The position numbers and the translations under genes were made by a program. Below are positions 17,286-25,309 of a stretch of DNA of 33,667 nucleotides, one piece after another (within the stretch, counting starts at the first letter, position 1; each line of letters begins with the position of its first letter). A model generated the notes under the pieces. That model made no database searches, was not told the origin of the DNA, and saw only the letters and a program-made list of their open reading frames with translations. The DNA is from Candidatus Rokuibacteriota bacterium (lineage in GTDB: Bacteria; Methylomirabilota; Methylomirabilia; Rokubacteriales; CSP1-6): NCBI GenBank assembly GCA_016184125.1, contig JACPDG010000071.1, positions 1 to 33,667 on the forward strand, given 5' to 3'.

Positions 17286-18409
17286 TAGTCCAGCTGCTTC
17301 CGGAACTTCAGGATCGCGAGTGTGAAGATCACCGCGCCGAACACGATGAGCGGCAGGAGCTGCATCCAGAGGTACTCGAGCCCGATGCCCTTGAGCACGA
17401 TGCCCCTCACGATCCTCAGGTAGTACGTCAGCGGGATCAGCATCGAGAGGTACTGGGCGCCGGCGGGCATGCCCTCGATGGGGAAGAGCAACCCGGAGAG
17501 GTAGATCGACGGCAGGAACGTGAGGAACGCGAGCTGCATCGCCTGCGGAACCGTGCGCGCCGCGGTCGACACGAAGATGCCGATGCCGAGGGTCCCCCAC
17601 ATGAAGACCGCGGAGAGCGCGTAGAGCAGCACGAGGTTGCCGCGGATCGGGACGTCGAAGATGAACCGTGCGACGAGCAGGGCCATCGTCATCTGACCGT
17701 AGGCGACGAGGAGGTTCGGGATGATCTTGCCGAGGAGGAGCTCCCAGCGCCGGATCGGGCTGACGACGAGCGCTTCCAGCGTGCCCTTCTCCCGCTCCCG
17801 GACGACGGACACCGCCATCGACGTGATGGTCGTCTGCATGAGCAGCGCGCCGATGAGGCCGGGCACGATGAAGATCGCGGAGACGAGGTCGGGGTTGTAC
17901 CAGGCGCGGACCCGGACGTCGACAGGCATGGCTCCATCGCGCAGACTGAGGCCCTCGGTGGTGCGAGCGAGGACCTGGAGCGACAGCGCGGCCCCGAGCG
18001 ACGTCGCGGCGTTGACGGCGGAGGTCGCGACCATCGGATCCGAGGCGTCGACGATCACCTGCACCTGCGCGTCACGCCGCTCGAGCCGTCGCGCATAGTC
18101 GGGGGGGATGACCACGCCCACCTTGACGGTCCCGTCGTCGATGACGCGCGTGAGGTCGCGGAGCGTCGACACGTGCCGCCGGAGCGCGAAGTACTGACTG
18201 TTCACGAGCGCCTCCTGGAGCGCCCGCGACTCGGGGCTGCCGGAGTGGTCCAGCACGGCCGTCGGCACGTGCTTGACGTCGGTGTTGATCGCCCAGCCGA
18301 AGATGAACAGCATCGCGACAGGGACGAACAGCGCCAGCGTGACGGCCAGCGAGTCCCGGCGGAGCTGGAGGAACTCCTTGGCGATGATCCCGTGCAGCCG
18401 GCTGTTCAC
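17285..18409 (-). CDS. ABC-2 type transporter permease
   Basis: This 374-residue inner-membrane subunit pairs with the ATPase encoded just upstream. It has one N-terminal transmembrane helix (about 21-42, LAVTLALFVPVAMLFIFGWAI), a large extracytoplasmic domain (about 45-185), then five or so C-terminal helices, with the conserved cytoplasmic VVREREKGTLEALVVSPI between them. This is the YhhJ/YbhS-like topology of export permeases that work with HlyD-type adaptors. The GTG at 18409 overlaps the ATPase stop as GTGA. Only one permease gene is present, so the transporter may be a homodimer. The substrate is unknown; small hydrophobic drugs or envelope lipids are typical for the family. Confidence 0.93.
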   Translation of the reverse strand: MNSRLHGIIAKEFLQLRRDSLAVTLALFVPVAMLFIFGWAINTDVKHVPTAVLDHSGSPESRALQEALVNSQYFALRRHVSTLRDLTRVIDDGTVKVGVVIPPDYARRLERRDAQVQVIVDASDPMVATSAVNAATSLGAALSLQVLARTTEGLSLRDGAMPVDVRVRAWYNPDLVSAIFIVPGLIGALLMQTTITSMAVSVVREREKGTLEALVVSPIRRWELLLGKIIPNLLVAYGQMTMALLVARFIFDVPIRGNLVLLYALSAVFMWGTLGIGIFVSTAARTVPQAMQLAFLTFLPSIYLSGLLFPIEGMPAGAQYLSMLIPLTYYLRIVRGIVLKGIGLEYLWMQLLPLIVFGAVIFTLAILKFRKQLD

Positions 18410-19419
18410 GGTGTGCGCGGGCTGCCGGGCGCCCCGGCCGGTTCCGGCGCCGCGCTGAGCGCCCGCAGCTGCTCCCGGACTCGCGCCTTGCGCTCCTTGT
18501 CGACGAACGAGACGAACAGGTCCTCGACGGACGGGTCGACCTCGCGGGCCGACCGCACGCCGACGGCCTGATCGCGGAGCCGAGCGACGATCGCGTTCGC
18601 ATCCGGGCCGCCGGGCGTCACGATCAGGCGCAGGCGCCCGCCGATGCGCGCGACCTCCTCGACCGCGTCCCACTCGGCGAGCAGCTCGGCGACCCGCTGG
18701 AGCGAATCGGCTTCCAGCTCGACGACGCGTCGTCCGAACGCGTCCCGCTTGATCGCCTCGGGACTCCCCTGCGCGATCAGCCGCCCCTGATAGATGAAGC
18801 CGAGTGTGTCACAGAGCTCGGCTTCGTCCATGTAGTGGGTGGTCACGAGGATCGTGGTGCCCTCGTCGGCGAGCCGGCGGATGAGCGCCCAGAACGTCCG
18901 GCGCGAGACCGGATCGACGCCCGCGGTCGGCTCGTCGAGCAGGATCAGCCGCGGGCCATGCACGAGCGCGCAGGCGAGCGCGAGTCGCTGGCGGTACCCG
19001 CCGGAGAGCTGCCCCGCGAGCTGGCGCTCACGGCCGACCAGATCGGCGAGGCGCACCATCCGCTCGATGCGGGCCGCGCGCTCCGCGCGCGCGACCATGT
19101 ACACGCGCGCGTAGAACGTGAGGTTCTCGCCCGCCGTGAGGTCGTCGTAGAGCGAGAACCGTTGCGACATGTAGCCGATCGACGACTTGACCCGCTCGGG
19201 CTCGCGCCGGATGTCGTGCCCGAGCACGTGGCCCTCGCCGTCGGTCGGCTCGAGGATCCCGCACAGCATCCTGAGCGTCGTCGACTTGCCGGCGCCGTTC
19301 GGTCCGAGGAATCCGTAGAGCTCCCCTTCCCGCACGCGGATGTCGACGTGGTCGACCGCGACCAGCTTGCCGAACCGCCGCGTCAGCCCGCGCGTGACGA
19401 TGGCCCACCTGTCGTTCAT
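18406..19419 (-). CDS. ABC transporter ATP-binding protein
   Basis: This 337-residue ATPase powers the adjacent permease. It shows Walker A GPNGAGKST (39-47), a Q-loop in GYMSQRFSLY (about 83-91), signature LSGGYRQRL (138-146), Walker B LILLDEPTAGVDP (158-170) and the H-loop TTHYMDEAE. A C-terminal extension of roughly 100 residues after the ATPase core is typical of DrrA/CcmA-type export ATPases. The single NBD fits a half-transporter dimer. The ATG at 19419 overlaps the HlyD gene stop as ATGA, and its stop overlaps the permease start. Confidence 0.95.
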   Translation of the reverse strand: MNDRWAIVTRGLTRRFGKLVAVDHVDIRVREGELYGFLGPNGAGKSTTLRMLCGILEPTDGEGHVLGHDIRREPERVKSSIGYMSQRFSLYDDLTAGENLTFYARVYMVARAERAARIERMVRLADLVGRERQLAGQLSGGYRQRLALACALVHGPRLILLDEPTAGVDPVSRRTFWALIRRLADEGTTILVTTHYMDEAELCDTLGFIYQGRLIAQGSPEAIKRDAFGRRVVELEADSLQRVAELLAEWDAVEEVARIGGRLRLIVTPGGPDANAIVARLRDQAVGVRSAREVDPSVEDLFVSFVDKERKARVREQLRALSAAPEPAGAPGSPRTP

Positions 19420-20564
19420 CGGTCGGTGCGCAGGACGGCGTCGGCCGGAAGGCCGGGCTTCAGGATGCCGTCCCGGTTCTCGAGCGCGATCTTCACGCGA
19501 AAGACGAGGTTCACGCGCTCCTTCTTCGTCTGCACGTTTCTCGGCGTGAACTCGGCCTCCGAGCCGATCTCGGCGATGCGCCCGGCGAACGGACGGTCGG
19601 GGAACGCGTCCACCGTCACGTCGGCACGCTGCCCGAGGCGGATCCGGCCGACGTCGGCCTCCGGCACGAACGCGCGCAGCCACAGGTCGTCCGGATCGAG
19701 CAGCGTCACGATCGACACGCCCGGGGTCGCCGTCTCCCCGGCCTCCAGGTTCTTCCGGAGCACGACGCCCCGGATCGGCGCGGCGATGCGCGTCTCCGCG
19801 AGACGGGCCCGCGCGAAGTCCAGCGTGGCGCGGGCCTGGGCCACCTGCGCCCGCGCCGCGGCCACCGTCTCGGCCCGCGGTCCGGCCCGCAGCAGCGCGA
19901 CTCGCGCGCGCGCGGCGCGGACCTCGGCGCGAGCCGCCTCCACCTCGTATCGCCGGGGACCGGCCTCGAGCAGGCCGAGCCGCTCGCGAGCGCTCGTCTC
20001 GTTGGCCGCCGCCACCTCGTACGCCTGCCGCGCGCGGTCCACCTCCTGGGCCGCGATCAGCTCCTTGCGGAAGAGCTCCTCGTTGCGCCTGAGCTCACGC
20101 TCGGCCCATTCGCGCGTCGCGCGCGCGTTCCTCAGCGCTGCACGCGCCTGTTCGAGCTCCTGCTGGCGGGACCCGGCGAGCAGGTCGGCGAGCGCCGCCT
20201 CGGCCCGTGCCGCTCGCGCCTCCGCCTCGCGGATCTCTTCCGGGCGTGTGCCGGCCTCCAGCTCCCTGAGCTGCGCTTCCGCGGTCCGGAGCGCCGCCAG
20301 GGCGCGGCTCGCTTCCGCCTCGAGCTCGGACGCGTCAAGCCGGACCAGGAGCTGGCCGCGATCGACGCGTTGCCCCTCCCGGACGGAGAGCTCCACGATC
20401 CGCGCGGCGACGCGCGCGCTCACGTCCACCTGCGTGCCCTCGATCGTCCCCGTCACGTGGAGCGCCGGGTCGTCGGCGCCGAGCCGGCGCGACGCCCAGG
20501 CCGCGGCGAGGCCAATGGCCGCCACCACGACGGCGGCGAGCAGGAGCCTCGGTCCCCGGCCCAT
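19416..20564 (-). CDS. HlyD-family periplasmic adaptor (membrane fusion) protein
   Basis: This 382-residue protein has an N-terminal membrane anchor (about 6-25, LLLAAVVVAAIGLAAAWA) and a first half-lipoyl strand set (VTGTIEGTQVDVSARVAARIVELSVREGQRVDRGQLLVRLD, about 38-77). A long alpha-helical hairpin very rich in Ala/Glu/Arg follows (about 78-245), then the second half-lipoyl (IAAPIRGVVLRKNLEAGE) and a beta-barrel domain. The hairpin contains repeated AGPR/AGTR-type turns, suggesting internal duplication. It connects the ABC exporter to an outer-membrane channel; no TolC-like gene is in the window. The ATG at 20564 overlaps the peptidase stop by one base (TGATG). Confidence 0.94.
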   Translation of the reverse strand: MGRGPRLLLAAVVVAAIGLAAAWASRRLGADDPALHVTGTIEGTQVDVSARVAARIVELSVREGQRVDRGQLLVRLDASELEAEASRALAALRTAEAQLRELEAGTRPEEIREAEARAARAEAALADLLAGSRQQELEQARAALRNARATREWAERELRRNEELFRKELIAAQEVDRARQAYEVAAANETSARERLGLLEAGPRRYEVEAARAEVRAARARVALLRAGPRAETVAAARAQVAQARATLDFARARLAETRIAAPIRGVVLRKNLEAGETATPGVSIVTLLDPDDLWLRAFVPEADVGRIRLGQRADVTVDAFPDRPFAGRIAEIGSEAEFTPRNVQTKKERVNLVFRVKIALENRDGILKPGLPADAVLRTDR

Positions 20565-21871
20565 CAGGGTACGGGGATCAGGTACCCGACGTTCTTCTTC
20601 GACTCGAGGAAGTGCGCGCGCGCGACACGCTGGATGTCGGCCGGCGTCACGGCACGGATCCGCTGGAGGTACGTGTCCTTCTGCCGCCACCCGCCGTTCA
20701 GCTCGAAGCGGGCGAGCAGCGACGCCCGGCGATGCACCGAGTCCTCCTGGAAGACGAACGCGGCCTCGATCTGGTTCCGGGCGCGCTCGAGCTCCTCCGG
20801 AATCACCGGCTCCGCCTGGAGCCGGCCCAGCTCCGCGAGCAGCTCCTTCTCGAGCGTCTCGGGCGTCTGCCCCGGCATCGGAGTCGCCCAGAACCAGAAG
20901 AGGTTCGGATCGAACGACAGGTAGGAGTAGTCGCCGCCGGCGTCGAGCGCGAGCTGCCGCTCGTACACGAGTCGGCGGTACAGGCGCGAGGCGCGTCCGC
21001 TCGAGAGGATCGTCGACATCATCTCGAGCGCGGCGGCGTCCTCCGCGCGGTGGTTCGGCACGTTGTACGCGATGTAGACGATCGGCAGCTGCGCCTGCTT
21101 CTTGACCACCACGCGGCGCTCACCGTTCTGCGGTGGCTCGACGGCCGTCACCGGCGGTGGGTCCTGGCCGCGCGGGATCGCGCCGAACGCGCGCGTGACC
21201 TTCGCGAGGAGCTCGGGCGCCGTGAAGTCGCCGACGGCCACGACGAGCGCGTTGTTGGGCACGTAGTACGTCTTGTAGAAGGCGCGGATCTCGGCGGGCG
21301 TGATCCGCCTGAGGTCGTCCATCCAGCCGATCACCGGCGACTGGTACGGATGCGACTTGAACGCCAGCGACCCGACCTCCTCGCCGAGAAAGCCGCCCGG
21401 ATCGTCCTCGGTCCGCGTCCGCCGCTCCTCGATGACCACCTCGCGCTCCGACTCGATCGCCTTCGGGTCGAGGAGCAGGTTCTGCATGCGGTCGGCTTCG
21501 AGCTCGAGCACGAGGTCGAGCCGGTCGGAGGCGATGTTCACGAAGTACGACGTGACGTCCTGGCTGGTGAAGGCGTTGTCCTGACCCCCGTTCTGCTCGA
21601 CGAGCTTCGCGAACTCGCGCGGGCCGTGCTTCGGCGTGCCCTTGAACATCATGTGCTCGAGCAGGTGCGCGATGCCGGTGGCGCCCCGCTGCTCGTTCCG
21701 CGAGCCGGCCCGGTACCAGACCTGGAAGGTGACGATCGGGCTCCGGTGGTCCTCGAGCAGCAGCACGCGGAGTCCATTCGGGAGCGTCGCGTCCAGGGGC
21801 TCGTCGGCGGCGAACGCCGGGCCAGCCGCAGCGAGCAGGAGCACGAGGAACGCGAGGACGGCGCGAGTCAC
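20564..21871 (-). CDS. M16-family zinc metallopeptidase, secreted
   Basis: The product is 435 residues with a clear signal peptide (MTRAVLAFLVLLLAAAGPAFA). The inverted zinc motif HLLEH (H69, E72, H73) is followed by the third ligand region ESEREVVIEER (E148 most likely) about 75 residues on. This half is catalytically complete; the C-terminal M16_C half follows. Its length matches bacterial PqqL/YmxG-like single-unit peptidases that act as dimers in the periplasm. The GTG at 21871 lies 16 bp after the MFS gene stop. A TATAAT at 21879-21884 in that gap could be an internal promoter but would leave almost no leader. The neighbouring exporter suggests processing of an exported peptide or envelope quality control (inference). 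Confidence 0.94.
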   Translation of the reverse strand: MTRAVLAFLVLLLAAAGPAFAADEPLDATLPNGLRVLLLEDHRSPIVTFQVWYRAGSRNEQRGATGIAHLLEHMMFKGTPKHGPREFAKLVEQNGGQDNAFTSQDVTSYFVNIASDRLDLVLELEADRMQNLLLDPKAIESEREVVIEERRTRTEDDPGGFLGEEVGSLAFKSHPYQSPVIGWMDDLRRITPAEIRAFYKTYYVPNNALVVAVGDFTAPELLAKVTRAFGAIPRGQDPPPVTAVEPPQNGERRVVVKKQAQLPIVYIAYNVPNHRAEDAAALEMMSTILSSGRASRLYRRLVYERQLALDAGGDYSYLSFDPNLFWFWATPMPGQTPETLEKELLAELGRLQAEPVIPEELERARNQIEAAFVFQEDSVHRRASLLARFELNGGWRQKDTYLQRIRAVTPADIQRVARAHFLESKKNVGYLIPVP

Positions 21872-21887
21872 GCTCTCGATTATACGG

Positions 21888-23087
21888 TCACGTTCGCGCG
21901 GTCGCGCACGGAGGCGTGAGTGCGACGATCACCGCACCGGCCACCGCCACGGCGGCCGACAGCCACAGCCCGGTCGCGAACGAGCCGGTGAGGTCGCGGC
22001 TCCACCCGGTGATGGCCGGCCCGACGATCGCGCCGATCACCGTGATCGCGTTCATCAGGCCGAACGCCGTGCCGAGGTCGCCGCCCTTGAACGCGTCGCC
22101 GAGGAGCGCGAACGACGGCCCCCACACGCTCCAGCCGAAGACATTGATGGCGAACAAGGTGGTGGCGAGCACCACGGGCGAGGCTCCACGGTCGATCGCG
22201 ACCGCGCTCGCCGCGGCAGCGGTCGTGGTCGCGACGTAGGCCACGGCGAGGACGGTCCGGCGGGCGATCCCGACAGCCAGTGCACGGTCGCTCGCCCAGC
22301 CGCCGACGACGAGACCGAGCACGGCCGCGAGCCCGAGGACGCTCGACGCGACGCCGGCGCGGCCGAGATCGCCGACGCCGGATTCCATGAACAGCAATGG
22401 CGCCCACGTCACGAGCACGAACTGCGCCCACATCGCGGTCGCACCGGAGACGCCGAGCGTCCACAGTCGCCGTGCGCCGACGACCAGGCGCAGCCCGGCT
22501 CGTCGCGATGTCGTGCCGGGCGCGCGGCTGGCGGGCACGAACCGCACGATGAGCAGGGCGGCCACCACGGGCGGCACACTGAACAGCACGAAGACCCAGC
22601 GCCACGGCAGGTGCTCGCCCAGCAGGCCGGCCAGCAGCAATCCAAGGCTGATCCCGAGGCCCGGGCCGGTGAACGAGACGGCCTGGCCGAGACCGAGCTT
22701 GTCCGGAGGCGTGACGGACGCGATGATCGCGCGGTCGTTGGAGAACAGGAACCCCTGGCTCGCGCCGGTGAACAGGCGCGCGAGGAGCAGCGCGGCGAAC
22801 GAGCCGGCGAGCGCCGTCGCGCCGGACGCGAGCGCGCCGGCGACGAGACCGATCGCGAGCACGCGGCGGCGACCGAAGCGGTCACCGAGGATCCCGGCGG
22901 GGAACTGCATGCCGGCGTACGCGTAGAAGAAGGCCGTCGCGAGCACTCCGGCGCGCGTGTAGCTCAGCTCGAGCTCGGCCATGATCGGCGGCAGCAGCGC
23001 CGAGAGCGCCATGCGGACGAGGTAGTTCGCGACCCACGCGAAGACGAGCAGAGCCCAGACGAGGTGGTAGGAATGGGCGGGCGCCAT
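21888..23087 (-). CDS. MFS transporter
   Basis: The product is 399 residues, with about 12 predicted transmembrane helices. Motif A is GDRFGRRRV (68-76) between helices 2 and 3. A second, weaker copy (GGWASDRALAVGIARRTV) lies after the central loop, as usual for the two-fold MFS repeat. The family pattern (YLVRMALSALLPPIMAELELS near the N-terminus) resembles organic-anion/sugar-phosphate type carriers, but the substrate is not predictable. The ATG at 23087 was chosen by the first helix; no strong ribosome site is seen. It is divergent from the HtrA gene at 23119 and runs straight into the M16 peptidase gene with a 16-bp gap, so it may head the long envelope operon. Confidence 0.92.
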   Translation of the reverse strand: MAPAHSYHLVWALLVFAWVANYLVRMALSALLPPIMAELELSYTRAGVLATAFFYAYAGMQFPAGILGDRFGRRRVLAIGLVAGALASGATALAGSFAALLLARLFTGASQGFLFSNDRAIIASVTPPDKLGLGQAVSFTGPGLGISLGLLLAGLLGEHLPWRWVFVLFSVPPVVAALLIVRFVPASRAPGTTSRRAGLRLVVGARRLWTLGVSGATAMWAQFVLVTWAPLLFMESGVGDLGRAGVASSVLGLAAVLGLVVGGWASDRALAVGIARRTVLAVAYVATTTAAAASAVAIDRGASPVVLATTLFAINVFGWSVWGPSFALLGDAFKGGDLGTAFGLMNAITVIGAIVGPAITGWSRDLTGSFATGLWLSAAVAVAGAVIVALTPPCATART

Positions 23088-23118
23088 GCGGGCGGCGCGT
23101 AGTGTATCATCGCGCATC

Positions 23119-24162
23119 ATGTTCGCCCTCGCGGTCGTGGTGTCTCTCCTGTTGACTCCGGTGCTCGCCTGGGCGGACCTGTGCGCGGAACCGCTCGCGA
23201 CGCTGTTCGACCGCGTATCGCCCTCGGTCGTGTCGATCCAGGCGATGAAGATCAACAAGGCCAAGCCGCATCGACGGTTCGAGACGATCGTGGGCTCCGG
23301 CGTCATCATCGACAAGGACGGCCAGGTCCTGACCAACGCCCACGTGGTGGACGGCGCGGCGTCGCTCGCGGTCGCGCTCGACACGGGCGATCGGTTGCCC
23401 GCGCGCCTCATGGGCCTCGATCCGGTCCTCGACATCGCGCTCCTGAGAGCGGAGGTGCGCGGCCCCGTGCCCGCCGCGCGTCTCGGCGACTCGTCATCGC
23501 TGCGCGTCGGCGACGAGGTGGTGGCCATCGGCAACCCCGTCGGCCTCGATCAGACGATGACGCGCGGCATCGTGAGCGGGCTCAACCGGCTGCTTCCCGG
23601 CGTGTCGGACCAGCCGATGATCCAGACGGACGCGCCCATCAACCCCGGCAACTCGGGTGGGCCGCTGGTCGACCGCTGCGGGACCGTCGTCGGGATCAAC
23701 ACGTTCATCTCCGAGGACGCGCAGTCGATCGGCTTCGCCGTTCCGGTCAACGCCGCGAAGTCCGTGCTGCGGGACCTGCGCGAGATCGGTCGCGTCGTGC
23801 GCCCGTGGCTCGGCATCCAGGGGCGGACGATCGACACGCGGCTCGGCGGCATCATCCGCCTGCCCGTGACCGCCGGCTACCTGGTCGAGATCGTCTACGA
23901 CGGCGGCCCCGCGGACAAGGCGGGCGTCCGCGGCGGCAACCTCTCGGTCGTCGTGCAGGGCGACGAGTACCTGCTCGGCGGCGACATCATCACGACGATT
24001 CACGGCACGCCGATCCGCACGCACCTGGACTTCACGCAGAAGGTGAAGAGCCTGAAGCCGGGTCAGCGCGTGCGCGTGACGCTCTACCGCGAGGGCCAGC
24101 AGCGAGAGCTCACGTTGACCGTCGCCGAGCGCCCGCGGCTGCCGAACGACCTGGCGGACTGA
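23119..24162 (+). CDS. HtrA/DegP-type periplasmic serine protease with one PDZ domain
   Basis: The product is 347 residues. A signal peptide (MFALAVVVSLLLTPVLAWA) leads into a trypsin-like S1C domain. The catalytic triad is H75 in TNAHVV, D105 in LDIALL and S179 in NPGNSGGPL. One PDZ domain follows (about 230-336). The length resembles DegS/HtrA-like proteins rather than two-PDZ DegP. An in-frame ATG at 23086 would overlap the divergent MFS start and place a basic segment before the signal peptide, so 23119 is preferred. A TATCAT just upstream (23105-23110) is a possible -10. It probably degrades misfolded envelope proteins or acts in stress sensing, which suits the neighbouring barrel-assembly genes. 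Confidence 0.94.
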   Translation: MFALAVVVSLLLTPVLAWADLCAEPLATLFDRVSPSVVSIQAMKINKAKPHRRFETIVGSGVIIDKDGQVLTNAHVVDGAASLAVALDTGDRLPARLMGLDPVLDIALLRAEVRGPVPAARLGDSSSLRVGDEVVAIGNPVGLDQTMTRGIVSGLNRLLPGVSDQPMIQTDAPINPGNSGGPLVDRCGTVVGINTFISEDAQSIGFAVPVNAAKSVLRDLREIGRVVRPWLGIQGRTIDTRLGGIIRLPVTAGYLVEIVYDGGPADKAGVRGGNLSVVVQGDEYLLGGDIITTIHGTPIRTHLDFTQKVKSLKPGQRVRVTLYREGQQRELTLTVAERPRLPNDLAD

Positions 24163-24167
24163 TTGAC

Positions 24168-24336
24168 ATGGGGGGCCCCGACATGGCCCCCCATTCCCCC
24201 CCAACGCTCGCAACCGGCCCGGGAAACCCGGGCCGGGGCTCGACCTCGCGCTCGGCCAGGCCCCGACATGGCCCCCCATACCCCCCCAACGCTCGCCCCC
24301 GGCCCGGGAAACCCGGGCCAGGGCTCGACCTTGCGC
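24168..24336. repeat. Tandem pair of 78-bp palindromic repeats
   Basis: Units 24174-24251 and 24259-24336 (85-bp period) differ at only about five positions. Each holds GGCCCCGACATGGCCCCCCAT, a C7 run, CAACGCTCG, then the perfect hairpin GGCCCGGGAAACCCGGGCC, and ends near GGGCTCGACC. The first unit also has the complementary ATGGGGGG arm at 24168. Located directly after the HtrA stop. The family recurs inside the tamB-like gene (16428-16558). This is a REP/BIME-like element, not a CRISPR, as the units are self-complementary and nearly abut. Confidence 0.8.
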
Positions 24337-24337
24337 G

Positions 24338-24446
24338 GTGAGCTGGAGGGGCCCCCCGGGAGCTGCGTCCGAGCAAGCCGCTGCCTCACGCTTTGCTGCG
24401 CTCGGACGCGCAATAGGCCAACAGCTCCCGGGAGCCCCTCCCTCAC
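24338..24446. repeat. 109-bp nested inverted repeat
   Basis: Outer arms GTGAG/CTCAC (24338-24342, 24442-24446), then 24346-24365 pairing with 24422-24440 over about 19 bases with one mismatch (GAGGGGC...GGGAGCTG), then CGTCCGAGC/GCTCGGACG (24366-24374, 24400-24408). No coding frame is convincing. It is a MITE-like or structural element following the tandem units. The rest of the gap to 24579 contains one further short inverted repeat, CACGAGCAA/TTGCTCGTG (24517-24525, 24547-24555), and nothing else I can recognise. Confidence 0.6.
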
Positions 24447-24579
24447 CCCGCACGCACGCGAGCGCCGGCGCGCACCCCGCGGCGGTGTCGTCCCGTCTCG
24501 AGCGTCGTCGCCGCTTCACGAGCAATCCGAGGCAATCAGGCCGCGTTTGCTCGTGCGACCGCTCGTGCGCCAGCGGCGG

Positions 24580-25299
24580 TCAGCGCGGGCGGTCGATCAG
24601 GCGCCGCGCCGTCATGAACACGTCCCGCAGCATCGCGCGCGTCAGCTTCCCGGTGAACGTGTTCTGCTGGCTCGGGTGGTACGACGCGATCAGCGCGACG
24701 CCATCGCCGAACGGCGTGAGCGTGCCGTGCGCGAACACCGGCGTGGCGCTCGGCGGAGGCAGCTCGAGCGCTCGCCGCGCCCGCAGGTAGGCCTGCCAGC
24801 CGATTCGTCCGAGCCCGACGACGACGCGCACCCGATCGAGCGCGCGGAGCTCACGGAGCAGATAGTGGGCACAGTTCGCGATCTCGTCCGGGAGCGGCTT
24901 GTTCGCCGGTGGAGGGCAGCGGATCGTCGCCGTGATGTACGCGTCGTCGAGCGCGAGTCCGTCGTCGCGGTGCTCGGACGTGGGCTGGTTCGCGAAGCCC
25001 GCCTCCCACAGCGCGCGGAACAGCCAGTCACCGCTGCGATCGCCGGTGAAGATGCGGCCGGTACGGTTGCCGCCATGCGCCGCGGGCGCGAGCCCCACGA
25101 GGAGCAGCCGCGCGCGTGGATCGCCGAACCCGGGCAGCGGCCGCGCCCAGTACGACTGGCCGCGGTAGCGACGCGGCGGATCGGCGGCGGACGCCTCGCG
25201 ATGCGCGACCAGCCGCGGGCAGCGCCGACAGCGGACGATCTCGCGCGCGAGGCGCTCGAGGACGACGGCGGGTTGCAAATCCGCGCGCGATTGTGACAC
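24580..25299 (-). CDS. Uracil-DNA glycosylase, family 5 (UDGb-like), iron-sulfur
   Basis: The product is 239 residues and excises uracil and related deaminated bases from DNA. Motif GLAPAAHGGNRTGRIFTGD (69-87) is the family-5 active-site loop, where the family lacks the usual catalytic Asp/Asn. Motif SYHPS with H208 is the second motif. Four cysteines, C24 and C27 (CRRC), C128 (TIRCPPPANKP) and C143 (ANCAHYL), are placed as in Fe-S cluster UDGs. The GTG at 25299 is preferred; GTG 25308 is an alternative. It diverges from the isoaspartyl peptidase gene with only 10 bp between the chosen start codons. Confidence 0.94.
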   Translation of the reverse strand: MSQSRADLQPAVVLERLAREIVRCRRCPRLVAHREASAADPPRRYRGQSYWARPLPGFGDPRARLLLVGLAPAAHGGNRTGRIFTGDRSGDWLFRALWEAGFANQPTSEHRDDGLALDDAYITATIRCPPPANKPLPDEIANCAHYLLRELRALDRVRVVVGLGRIGWQAYLRARRALELPPPSATPVFAHGTLTPFGDGVALIASYHPSQQNTFTGKLTRAMLRDVFMTARRLIDRPR

Positions 25300-25309
25300 G
25301 GTGAGCACG

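Noticed and set aside
21879..21884. Consensus TATAAT as the main promoter of the M16-to-SurA gene row.
   Set aside because: It sits in the 16-bp gap after the MFS stop, leaves no leader and has no -35 partner; co-transcription with the MFS gene is simpler, though an internal promoter is not excluded.
24168..24336. A CRISPR array.
   Set aside because: Only two units, self-complementary along most of their length, separated by 7 bp, with no spacers and no cas genes.
24344..24440. Intrinsic terminator of the HtrA gene.
   Set aside because: The stem is long and nested with no following T-run, and it lies behind two repeat units; it looks more like a repeat element.
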